5,933 bases of DNA from Acidobacteriota bacterium (GTDB lineage: Bacteria > Acidobacteriota > Terriglobia > Terriglobales > Acidobacteriaceae). This document shows, piece by piece, positions 1-5,933 of this stretch. The stretch spans positions 1 to 5,933 of the forward strand of contig JAJYBW010000226.1 of NCBI GenBank assembly GCA_021778815.1, in the 5' to 3' direction. Position 1 is the first letter of the stretch. Each line of letters opens with the position of its first letter. The position numbers were made by a program, and so were the translations under genes. Under the pieces are notes generated by a model. The model was not told where the DNA came from. It searched no databases and saw only the letters and a list, made by a program, of their open reading frames with translations.

Positions 1-284
1 TCAGGATCGCTGTCGTCAACCAATGTATTTAGAAACTCTGCAGCTTCCCAGATCGTCCTCTGCTCTTTCTGGAGCGGCAGATATTCACGCTCCTTGGCCT
101 GGACGAAGTCGACAGTTTGCATGGCATGATTCTGGCGATAGAATTCCGCGACGCCTGGATGTACATCCGGATCGTAATTGCGAAACTCTTCCCGGTCCTT
201 ATTTTCCTTGTAGCGCGACGCGACAAAGTCATCCCAATCATCGAGATTCGCAAGCGGATTTTCCGCGGTCTGACGGTTCATCAT
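1..284 (-). CDS. Inositol oxygenase (MIOX family), N-terminal part, cut by left edge
   Basis: Ninety-four codons are visible; no stop is reached before the edge. The family is a cytosolic di-iron enzyme that opens myo-inositol with O2 to give D-glucuronate (EC 1.13.99.1). Recognisable blocks, compared with my memory of human MIOX, are EEFRNY (residues 32-37; R35 matches the substrate-binding Arg29), a QTVDFV block (56-61), IWEAAEFLNTLVDDSDP (78-94; D90, S92 and D93 match the DxSD substrate loop). All iron-binding His and Asp residues lie after this loop, outside the window, so catalytic integrity cannot be judged. The gene opens with two ATG codons (284 and 281). A GGAG at 288-291 is 3 nt from the first and 6 nt from the second, so the second is the better start; an in-frame stop at 321-323 excludes longer forms. 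The N-terminal ~30 residues (N- and D-rich) are variable in the family. Family call is strong; the exact start is uncertain by one codon. Confidence 0.93.
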   Translation of the reverse strand, partial: MMNRQTAENPLANLDDWDDFVASRYKENKDREEFRNYDPDVHPGVAEFYRQNHAMQTVDFVQAKEREYLPLQKEQRTIWEAAEFLNTLVDDSDP

Positions 285-309
285 GGACTCCGGCCAAAAG
301 CGTGATCTG

Positions 310-339
310 ATCTTACTGTGTCAGAGAAGCGAACCGCAA
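310..339 (-). promoter_or_regulatory. Possible promoter of the inositol oxygenase gene
   Basis: On the minus strand TTGCGG (334-339) and TAAGAT (310-315) are separated by 18 bp. The -10 box matches consensus at 4 of 6 positions, including the key first two bases and the last; the -35 box matches 3 of 6. Transcription would start near 303, giving a short leader of about 20 nt that contains the GGAG ribosome site. Matches of this quality occur by chance, so this is a weak prediction based on position. Confidence 0.25.
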
Positions 340-368
340 ATCAATTTCGTTGGGCAAAACATTGAGAA

Positions 369-397
369 CCGATGCGGGTTGTTCGTTGGAGCATCGG
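369..397. repeat. 7-bp perfect inverted repeat upstream of inositol oxygenase
   Basis: CCGATGC (369-375) and GCATCGG (391-397) are perfect inverted repeats separated by 15 bp, with half-site centres 22 bp (about two helical turns) apart. The element is in the spacer between the hydrolase stop and the inositol oxygenase start, about 30 bp upstream of the proposed -35 box. It could be a regulator operator or an RNA hairpin at the 3' end of the hydrolase transcript. No U-tract follows, so it is not a standard intrinsic terminator. Confidence 0.45.
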
Positions 398-476
398 CGC
401 GTACTGAGTGCGAGGCGTCCGCATTTGACGGCATAGCCCGGGCCACGTTGGCGATTGTCTAGTTTTCATCGATCGC

Positions 477-1697
477 TCAATCAGACTGCGAGACAAGTTC
501 GTCCGAGAGCTTCTCCAGCGTCGGCACCATGTCATCCCCTTGCGCAGTTCCCCAAGGGCCATCCTGTTGCACCATGAAGATGAGAATTCTGCCTGTCTTC
601 GTGTTGATCTCCATCGCATTATTAAATGCGCCGCCGTGGCCGAAGCCGTTCTTGGAAACAGACCAGCCAAAGCCGTAATCATGCTTCTCCATGCCGCCAT
701 TCTGCACGCTCGTCATGGCGTGCAACGATTCCGGCGAAATGTACCGCTTGCCATGCAGTGTGCCACCATTCAAAATCATCTGGCAGAATTTTGAGACGTC
801 GGTCGCGGTTGAGAAAAGGCCGCCCGCCGGCATAGGATATCGGTGTTTCCGGTCGTTCAACGGATACGTCAGTTGATCGATCGGTAGTTCCACCAGCTTT
901 TTAGTTTTCGGATCGAATTTGTAGGTTTGCGCCAGTCGACGCAGTTGTTCAGCATTGGGCCAGAAGGTGGTGTCGTTCATTCCAAGCGGTTTGAAGAGTC
1001 GCTTTTGCATGAACTTCTCATATGGCATGCCGCTGACAACTTCGATGATCCGCGCCGCAGTGTCGAGTCCTTCGTTCGAATACTTATAGTCCGTCCCCGG
1101 CTGAAAGATCAGCGGCTCCGCGGCAAAACTGCGCACTGAATCTTTCAAAGACATGGTGTCGAGAGCGCCCGGTTGAGCGCCGGATTTGAAGGGCAGCCCG
1201 CTGGTATGACTCAGGATCTCGCGGACCAGGATGGGATGATTCGCCGGGACCCGTTGGGATGATGACTGCGAGGCCGAGCCATTCTGTTTCTTATCGTCGG
1301 CAGTCACCCTGACCATCTGCCCGTGGAATTCCGGCAGATACTTTTCGACCGGGTCGTCGAGGTGAACCTTGCCTTCATCTACCAGCATCATGAGGGCGGT
1401 CGCGGTCATCGGTTTTGAAGTGGAGGCAATCCAGAACATCGCATTCGGCGGCATGGGCGACTTGTTTGCAAGGTCGCGATAACCGACGGCTTCAAGATAC
1501 ATGACTCGATCCCTGGTCGCTACTAACGTCACAGCACCTGCCAGTGTGTGGTCGTCTACCAACGGCTGCAAATACGACTGAATGGGATCCGGGTGTCGAG
1601 AAGGAACTGGGTTCTGTGCACCCATGAACGGTGAAAGGCACAACGCCGCCGCCAAAACGAGAACGCGTTGGACGAATTGTCCATCCTTACGAGTCAT
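477..1697 (-). CDS. Secreted beta-lactamase-family serine hydrolase (class C / PBP4*-esterase type)
   Basis: The 406-residue protein has the three active-site motifs of the Beta-lactamase (Pfam PF00144) fold. S92-T-S-K95 is the SxxK nucleophile motif, Y206-S-N208 is the YxN motif, and H354-G-G356 occupies the place of KTG, as is common in esterase and D-aminopeptidase-like members. HTSGL (164-168) and PAGGLFSTATDVSKF (290-304) are further family signatures. Residues 1 to about 27 form a Sec signal peptide (KDGQFVQR positive start, VLVLAAALCL core, likely cut near A27), so it acts outside the cytoplasmic membrane. A Ser/Gln-rich stretch (about 139-149) is probably a surface loop. ATG at 1697 has GGAG at 1705-1708, 7 nt upstream, which supports the start. 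It lies 103 bp after the sugar porter on the same strand. The natural substrate (peptidoglycan peptide, ester or beta-lactam) cannot be told from sequence; resistance should not be assumed. Family certain, function open. Confidence 0.93.
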   Translation of the reverse strand: MTRKDGQFVQRVLVLAAALCLSPFMGAQNPVPSRHPDPIQSYLQPLVDDHTLAGAVTLVATRDRVMYLEAVGYRDLANKSPMPPNAMFWIASTSKPMTATALMMLVDEGKVHLDDPVEKYLPEFHGQMVRVTADDKKQNGSASQSSSQRVPANHPILVREILSHTSGLPFKSGAQPGALDTMSLKDSVRSFAAEPLIFQPGTDYKYSNEGLDTAARIIEVVSGMPYEKFMQKRLFKPLGMNDTTFWPNAEQLRRLAQTYKFDPKTKKLVELPIDQLTYPLNDRKHRYPMPAGGLFSTATDVSKFCQMILNGGTLHGKRYISPESLHAMTSVQNGGMEKHDYGFGWSVSKNGFGHGGAFNNAMEINTKTGRILIFMVQQDGPWGTAQGDDMVPTLEKLSDELVSQSD

Positions 1698-1766
1698 CCG
1701 ATCGCTCCAAAACTTCTTAATTCCATAATCTCGTGTAATTCGAATCGCAACCGCAGTGCGACGCAG

Positions 1767-1785
1767 ATCGCCTAACCATCGCCTA
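1767..1785. repeat. Short tandem direct repeat in spacer
   Basis: The 8-mer ATCGCCTA occurs at 1767-1774 and again at 1778-1785, three bases apart. It lies in the 103-bp spacer after the sugar-porter stop and before the hydrolase start. An 11-bp period places both copies on nearly the same helix face, which would suit a regulator, but a chance duplication is just as likely. Confidence 0.3.
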
Positions 1786-1800
1786 GCGTCACCGTGATCG

Positions 1801-3180
1801 CTACTTCTCGTTTCGCCCGATGTTGTGCCAACGCGCGTCGATTTCTTCGAGCGTGCAGCCTTTTGTCTCCGGTACCAGGCGATAGACGAAAACCCAGGCG
1901 ATGATGCCGATCACCCCATAGAGCCAGAATGTCCACGCACGGCCCAGGGAATGCAGCAAGCTGAGAAACGTGAGTGCCACCAGCAGATTGGAGCCCCAAT
2001 TTGTGACCGTCGCGATGCTCATGGCGCGGCCACGAATTTTCAGCGGATAAATTTCAGAAATCAGCAGCCAGAAGACGGGCCCGAGGCTAATCGCAAAACA
2101 AGCGACATAGACAGGCAGGCTGATCATTGCGACCCAGGCAACGATATTTGAGAGCGTCGGAGAAAGGAACGAGAAACCGAGCACTCCGAGACTGATGACC
2201 ATCCCAAAAATTCCATAGAGCAGCAAAGGGCGACGTCCGACGCGATCGATCAACCGCAATGCAACCACGGTCAATAGAACCATGACGACTCCCACTCCCA
2301 CCGTGGCCAGAATCGCAGCCGACGCAGAGTGAAGACCGGCAAACTGAAAAATGGTGGGCGCGTAGTAGAGGACAGTATTGATGCCGGTGAACTGCTGAAA
2401 GATCGCCAATCCGATGCCCACAATCAGCGGCCTTCGCATGGACGCGGCCAGCAGTTCGCGCCAGCCGCCTTCCTGCAATTGCAAATCCGCTTCAATGTCG
2501 GCCAGCTCGGTACCCACGTCGGTCGATTCGCGAATTCGCTGCAGTACGCTTCGAGCTTCCGCATTCTTTGATTGGCTCATCAGCCAGCGCGGACTTTCCG
2601 GAACAAAGAACAGGCCGACGACAAGCACCAGTGCGGGAATCGCCGCCAGTCCGAACATCCAGCGCCAGGCACGCGCGTCGGCCAGTCCATAATCGGCCAG
2701 ATACGAAACCACAATGCCGATCGTGATCATTAGCTGATTCAGCGAAACCAATTTGCCGCGAATATTTGCCGGGGATACTTCGGAGATGTAGAGCGGAGCC
2801 GTAAACGATGCAATTCCGATGGCGACACCGACCACAACACGACCAATTGCGAGCCAGGCTGGCGTAGGCGCGAAAGCTGTCCCGATTGCGCCAATGATGA
2901 AGAGGATGCCGACCTGGATCAGAATCTTGCGGCGGCCAAACATATCCGCCAGCTTGCCGCCGAAGGACGCGCCGATCACCGCGCCCAAAAGAACCGCGGC
3001 GACAACCACTTCCTCTTGCACCCGGGTGAGCGAGAAGTCTTCCTGCACGAAGAGAATGGCTCCGGAAATGACGCCGGTATCGTAGCCGAACAGCAAGCCG
3101 GCCAACGCCGAAATCCACGAGACCATGGTGACGAAGCCGCTGGTCGCCGGTTGAGCAACGCCTGATTCTGGAGATGACAA
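1801..3180 (-). CDS. Sugar porter family MFS transporter (sugar or polyol/inositol:H+ symporter)
   Basis: A 459-residue inner-membrane protein with about 12 membrane segments and the sugar-porter signatures in order: LLFGYDTGVISGA (29-41), GGKLADMFGRRK (74-85), PLYISEVSPANIRG (129-142), PESPRWL (194-200) before the cytoplasmic loop, QQFTGINTVLYYAP (262-275), DRVGRRPLL (312-320), GPVFWLLISEIYPLKIRGRA (367-386) and VPETKG (436-441). Relatives include XylE, AraE, GalP and IolT. The QQ-GIN-YY segment corresponds to the sugar-binding helix 7. Length is normal for the family, with no breaks. The substrate is not determined by these motifs; a nearby inositol oxygenase makes inositol a candidate. The start chosen is TTG at 3180 because a strong ribosome site (3187-3196) sits 6 nt upstream. 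A GTG at 3219 would add 13 mostly basic residues with no good ribosome site, and ATG at 3126 falls directly before helix 1. It is followed by the hydrolase after 103 bp. Confidence 0.94.
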   Translation of the reverse strand: MSSPESGVAQPATSGFVTMVSWISALAGLLFGYDTGVISGAILFVQEDFSLTRVQEEVVVAAVLLGAVIGASFGGKLADMFGRRKILIQVGILFIIGAIGTAFAPTPAWLAIGRVVVGVAIGIASFTAPLYISEVSPANIRGKLVSLNQLMITIGIVVSYLADYGLADARAWRWMFGLAAIPALVLVVGLFFVPESPRWLMSQSKNAEARSVLQRIRESTDVGTELADIEADLQLQEGGWRELLAASMRRPLIVGIGLAIFQQFTGINTVLYYAPTIFQFAGLHSASAAILATVGVGVVMVLLTVVALRLIDRVGRRPLLLYGIFGMVISLGVLGFSFLSPTLSNIVAWVAMISLPVYVACFAISLGPVFWLLISEIYPLKIRGRAMSIATVTNWGSNLLVALTFLSLLHSLGRAWTFWLYGVIGIIAWVFVYRLVPETKGCTLEEIDARWHNIGRNEK

Positions 3181-3186
3181 GAATGG

Positions 3187-3196
3187 CCTCCGCCTT
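3187..3196 (-). promoter_or_regulatory. Strong Shine-Dalgarno that selects the TTG start of the sugar porter
   Basis: The minus strand reads AAGGCGGAGG here, ending 6 nt before a TTG codon (3178-3180) in frame with the transporter. The GGAGG core is the best ribosome-binding match in the window. It lies inside the reading frame if the GTG at 3219 were the start, so its placement argues for the shorter protein. Confidence 0.7.
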
Positions 3197-3390
3197 ATTG
3201 CGATACGGCAAACCTTCACACGGGTCGTACGTCATGTTGAGAACTACGCATACTGATCGAGGATGAAGCCATACGTCTCGGTGATTAGTGTTTCACGTCC
3301 GAATACGCATCGGCGATGGCATTTTCGAGTCCGTTGAAAGGCCCGGATCCTGCCCCTCAGAAGCATACCTGAACTCGCCGATCCAATTGG

Positions 3391-5367
3391 CTACATCGCT
3401 GGCAGTGGGCTTTGGCTGGGAGCAAATATGTCGTCGAGCCGGTCCGGTGTCCCTTCAACGCGCTGCAGCGACGGGTAACGCATGCCATCGTAATAAGGCA
3501 TGGAGATGGTCATATATTTCTTGTCTTCGCGAAATTGCAACTGCAACGGTTGCTTGTCTGCTTCCGCCGCCAGGATCGCATCTTTCAGCACCTTCGGATT
3601 ATAGGCAGTGCCATTTACTGAGATGAGTTCCATGTTCGGGGTAATTCCGGCGTTGAATGCCGGGCTGCCCCACCAGACGTTGGAGATCATACCGGCGGGT
3701 CCGTGTCCGCGGCGAGATCCCATGGAGATGCCGAGGGAGGTGGAGAAATCTGCATATCCTAACTTCTCTAGCTCTTTCGACAGCCACTCCGTGGGCTTAT
3801 CCGTGTACACAAGCTTGTAACCGCCCTGGGTAAATCCGTTCATTGGTACGTCGGGATGCAAATCGTAGACACGTTTCTGGAAGAAAGATTCCCAGTCATA
3901 GGGTGCAACTTCGTTCAGGTCTTTCACTACGTCACCGAGCGTGTACTGGTAGGTAATCATGCTGCCGTTGTAGACCCCGAGGAATTTCTTGCAGAAATCA
4001 TCGAGCGATTTCTTACCGTCGGTTAACTCGCGAATTTTGGTATCCGCATCCAGCCGGATTAGCGCGCCTTCCATGTAGTAATCTTCCGGCCGCTGATAAG
4101 TGACCCAGCTGACGGGACGCCGCTGGGAGATGATGGGCTGATTCGTGGTATCGACCAGTGGGCGCCAGTCCCGACCGGGGCTGATGGCATAGTTCGCGGC
4201 GATGCGCGCGAAAACGTCCCGCGTCTGCTCCGGTGTGCGCATGCCGGCACGTGCGGTCAGCACGTTGCCCCAGTATTCCGTCATCCCTTCATAGACCCAC
4301 AGCAGGTCGTCGCGCATGGGGACATTGAAGTTTGGAGTCCACAGGTCGGCAGGGCGACGGAATTTTCCGTTCCAGGAGTGCGTGTACTCATGCCCCAGTA
4401 GATCGCGCTCAAGGATGCCATTTGGCCAGTCGGTCAGGTAATTCGCAGGCTGGCCATCTTCGCTTGATTGGTGGTGCTCCAGTCCGACTCCACCCACTTT
4501 GTTGCTCATCAGCAGCAGGAAATCGTAGTGCATGTAATGGTGCGACCCATAGAGTTTGTCGGCTTCGGAGACTAGCTTCTTATGCTCTTCCAACTCCTCC
4601 GGAGTCATCTTCAGGTCGTCGGCTTCATCGGCAAACAGGTTCAGATGTACGATGTCGGTCGATGTGGGCGACAGGTCGACCCGCTTGAAGTAGAGCCCGG
4701 CGTACAGTGGCGAATCCACCAGAGTGTTGAGCGTGGTCTGTTGGAACTTGATGGTGTCGCCCTGGTCCGATGCTGTCTCGAGGGCGGTGGCGTATTTCCA
4801 GCTGCTTGGCAGCTTCAATGTAGTATCGACAGGAATATCGCGGGAAAAATATCCAGCTGGATACATCACGACTTCATTCCATTCAAGGTCTGCGATGGCA
4901 TCGGAAATCTCAATGCGGCCGGCGCTGGGTTTGATCGGCGACAGGTAATCGAAGTCGAGCCCCACGGTCTTTGCGCCTGCAACGAGCGGTACGTGCAACG
5001 CGTAGACGTTCACGCGGTCGCGTACCCATTGCACGCGCTGGCCATCCACCATGGTGACGATCCCGCCAAGGCTCTCGATCGGCCCCCCAGGTTCATGGTC
5101 GCCCGGCAGCCATTCCGGATAGAGCAGCACCATCTCTTTGGCGCCCGGTTCTACCGGAATTTCCTCATGCACCTTTTCCACGCGGTCCACGATGTTGGTC
5201 AAGTCCACCGTTAACGCAATCGGGCCGACATAGGGTTTGTCGAGCGGGGCGACAATTGGCGGCGGCATCGGCACGGGCTGAGGCTGCGCTTGCGGTTTTG
5301 TTTGTGCCAGTGCGCAGCAGGTAAAGGCGGCAAAAGAGGCGATGAAAAGGCAGCCGGAATGCATCAT
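3391..5367 (-). CDS. Secreted M61-family metallopeptidase (glycyl aminopeptidase-like) with PDZ-like domain
   Basis: A 658-residue zinc peptidase of family M61. Residues 1-21 are a signal peptide ending in ALA (cut before Q22), followed by a Gln/Pro-rich linker (about 24-41), so it is exported. An N-terminal beta domain (about 50-230) precedes the catalytic domain, where H326-E-Y-T-H330 is the HExxH zinc motif and E360 in WVYEGMTEYWG is the likely third zinc ligand. GVGLEHHQS (293-301) and EDYYMEGAL (428-436) fit conserved M61 blocks. A PDZ-like domain covers about 540-615 (GISMG, GSPAFNAGI, LISVNG), and a short tail follows. Characterised members remove N-terminal Gly or Ala from peptides; whether this one does is inferred. 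All catalytic residues are present and the length is normal. The start has two adjacent ATG codons (5367 and 5364) with no Shine-Dalgarno, but a promoter lies directly before it. It is transcribed divergently from the symporter and lies 210 bp before the sugar porter. Confidence 0.94.
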   Translation of the reverse strand: MMHSGCLFIASFAAFTCCALAQTKPQAQPQPVPMPPPIVAPLDKPYVGPIALTVDLTNIVDRVEKVHEEIPVEPGAKEMVLLYPEWLPGDHEPGGPIESLGGIVTMVDGQRVQWVRDRVNVYALHVPLVAGAKTVGLDFDYLSPIKPSAGRIEISDAIADLEWNEVVMYPAGYFSRDIPVDTTLKLPSSWKYATALETASDQGDTIKFQQTTLNTLVDSPLYAGLYFKRVDLSPTSTDIVHLNLFADEADDLKMTPEELEEHKKLVSEADKLYGSHHYMHYDFLLLMSNKVGGVGLEHHQSSEDGQPANYLTDWPNGILERDLLGHEYTHSWNGKFRRPADLWTPNFNVPMRDDLLWVYEGMTEYWGNVLTARAGMRTPEQTRDVFARIAANYAISPGRDWRPLVDTTNQPIISQRRPVSWVTYQRPEDYYMEGALIRLDADTKIRELTDGKKSLDDFCKKFLGVYNGSMITYQYTLGDVVKDLNEVAPYDWESFFQKRVYDLHPDVPMNGFTQGGYKLVYTDKPTEWLSKELEKLGYADFSTSLGISMGSRRGHGPAGMISNVWWGSPAFNAGITPNMELISVNGTAYNPKVLKDAILAAEADKQPLQLQFREDKKYMTISMPYYDGMRYPSLQRVEGTPDRLDDIFAPSQSPLPAM

Positions 5368-5374
5368 GGCATCG

Positions 5375-5405
5375 AGTGTAATGGTTGGTGGAGTTGGTGT
5401 GTCAA
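5375..5405 (-). promoter_or_regulatory. Promoter of the M61 peptidase gene, probably giving a leaderless mRNA
   Basis: On the minus strand a perfect -35 box TTGACA (5400-5405) is followed after 19 bp by TACACT (5375-5380), a TAnnnT-type -10 box. Only 7 nt separate the -10 box from the first ATG (5365-5367), so transcription should begin at or one base before the start codon. No Shine-Dalgarno is present, which agrees. The spacer is 2 bp longer than ideal. Confidence 0.6.
5384..5399. repeat. Direct repeat within the M61 promoter spacer
   Basis: GTTGGTG occurs at 5384-5390 and 5393-5399 (CACCAAC on the minus strand), two bases apart. Both copies fit between the -35 and -10 boxes of the M61 promoter. 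A protein bound here would contact the face used by RNA polymerase, but the repeat is short and may be chance. Confidence 0.35.
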
Positions 5406-5461
5406 TCGCGACTGGTGCAACGTCTGCCTGATTGCTGCTGGATTGGCATAGAGGCGGTGGC

Positions 5462-5482
5462 GTCGCGGGTCAACCGAGCGAC
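5462..5482. repeat. Imperfect dyad in the divergent spacer
   Basis: GTCGC (5462-5466) and GCGAC (5478-5482) are inverted arms around an 11-bp centre, a 21-bp element with 6 of 10 paired positions matching. It is about 60 bp upstream of the symporter start and 57 bp upstream of the M61 -35 box. The form suits a dimeric regulator; support is only the symmetry and the position. Confidence 0.25.
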
Positions 5483-5541
5483 AAGGTGGGTGAAATTTCG
5501 TTGCTACTTCTGAGTAAGCGTATCGTAGGATTTTCTAAAGG

Positions 5542-5933
5542 GTGCAGTCTATCGCTTATCTTGCCATTGCCGTCCCGCAGCATATCCGCGCCATTGATCT
5601 GCTGATCGTCGTTCTCTATTTAGCGGGTATCACTTTCTTCGGCCTGCAATTTCGCAGCAAGGGAGATTCCCTCCGCAGCTACTTTCTGGCGGAACGCACC
5701 ATCCCATGGTGGGCCATTTCGCTTTCCATTGTCGCGGCTGAAACCAGTACGCTGACCATCATCAGTATCCCGGGGCTGGCTTTCACTGGTGATTTTGGCT
5801 TTTTGCAGTTGGTCATGGGTTACCTTGTTGCCCGCGTGGTCCTGTGCCTGCTCTTTCTGCCCGCATATTTCCATGGAGAATTGCTCACTGCCTACCAACT
5901 GATCGATCAGCGGTTTGGTCCGAGACTGCATAA
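5542..5933 (+). CDS. SSS-family sodium:solute symporter, N-terminal part, cut by right edge
   Basis: The frame is open for 130 codons to the edge. It encodes an inner-membrane Na+-coupled importer of the solute:sodium symporter family (Pfam PF00474). Three hydrophobic segments are visible, at about residues 18-37, 57-81 and 87-110. Family marks are FLAERTIPWWAISLS (48-62), VAAETSTLTIISIPGLAF (64-81), a GD-GFLQ turn (83-89) and the GELLTAYQLIDQRFG region (112-126). Members carry sugars, inositol, amino acids or carboxylates, and the visible part does not reveal which. A stop at 5536-5538 limits the start to GTG 5542; no ATG occurs before residue 92, which is inside the third segment. An AGGA at 5527-5530 is 11 nt upstream, somewhat distant. 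The gene is divergent from the M61 peptidase and shares a 174-bp spacer with it. Family confident, start moderately so. Confidence 0.9.
   Translation, partial: MQSIAYLAIAVPQHIRAIDLLIVVLYLAGITFFGLQFRSKGDSLRSYFLAERTIPWWAISLSIVAAETSTLTIISIPGLAFTGDFGFLQLVMGYLVARVVLCLLFLPAYFHGELLTAYQLIDQRFGPRLH

Noticed and set aside
436..443. GCCCGGGC palindrome after the hydrolase stop
   Set aside because: A self-complementary 8-mer with no loop cannot form a terminator hairpin, and no U-tract follows; probably chance in G+C-rich DNA.
477..1697. Antibiotic-resistance beta-lactamase
   Set aside because: The third motif is HGG rather than KTG and the overall pattern matches the broad esterase/peptidase group, so a resistance role is not supported.
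1698..1800. Terminator or promoter between the sugar porter and the hydrolase
   Set aside because: The only stems are 4-5 bp with no U-tract. A possible TTGCGA / TATGGA pair with 17-bp spacing on the minus strand matches consensus too weakly to list.
2492..3235. A 247-codon open frame on the minus strand overlapping the sugar-porter N-terminal half in another frame
   Set aside because: Its translation is Arg- and Cys-rich with no recognisable domain, and the overlapping frame encodes a clearly conserved transporter. It is a frame shadow of G+C-rich coding DNA.
3244..3366. A 40-codon minus-strand frame in the 210-bp spacer upstream of the sugar porter
   Set aside because: It starts with a poor ribosome site and is Arg-rich. 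Its tail (ITETYGFILDQYA) and a second frame nearby (ENAIADAYSDVKH) look faintly protein-like, so I considered a decayed gene end, but I recognise no family and cannot support it.
4582..5214. A 210-codon plus-strand open frame antisense to the M61 gene
   Set aside because: No recognisable protein features and fully antisense to a well-supported peptidase; a shadow of codon bias.
5496..5531. Plus-strand promoter for the symporter
   Set aside because: TTGCTA (5501-5506) pairs with TATCGT at only 14 bp or with TAGGAT at 19 bp; neither combination is convincing.

Overview
The window is a chromosomal stretch from a free-living bacterium. It has a mid-50s percent G+C feel by eye, densely packed genes, and proteins typical of Acidobacteriota (a secreted serine beta-lactamase-like hydrolase, a large secreted M61 peptidase, a sugar porter and an SSS-family symporter). 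The phylum is inferred from gene content only. I see no marker gene, rRNA, tRNA, mobile element or CRISPR array.

Layout, left to right. A minus-strand gene runs off the left edge and is the N-terminal third of an inositol oxygenase (start 284 or 281). After a 192-bp spacer with a 7-bp inverted repeat comes a complete minus-strand secreted beta-lactamase-family serine hydrolase (477-1697). A 103-bp spacer separates it from a minus-strand sugar-porter MFS transporter (1801-3180, probably starting at TTG). A 210-bp spacer with no convincing gene follows. Next is a minus-strand secreted M61 (glycyl aminopeptidase-like) metallopeptidase with a C-terminal PDZ-like domain (3391-5367). A 174-bp divergent regulatory region (5368-5541) then leads into a plus-strand SSS-family sodium:solute symporter cut by the right edge.

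The four minus-strand genes are co-directional, but the gaps of 103-210 bp argue against a tight operon. The most coherent functional link is between the inositol oxygenase (myo-inositol to D-glucuronate) and the sugar porter, a family that includes inositol importers such as Bacillus IolT; this pairing is an inference. The two secreted hydrolases look like general scavenging or cell-envelope enzymes with no evident pathway link to it. The M61 gene lacks a Shine-Dalgarno sequence but has a consensus-like promoter whose -10 box sits 7 nt before the start codon, which predicts a leaderless mRNA.

Overall this is ordinary bacterial gene content. I found no evidence of a new defence, mobile or RNA system. 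The points most worth checking are start-site and regulatory details.
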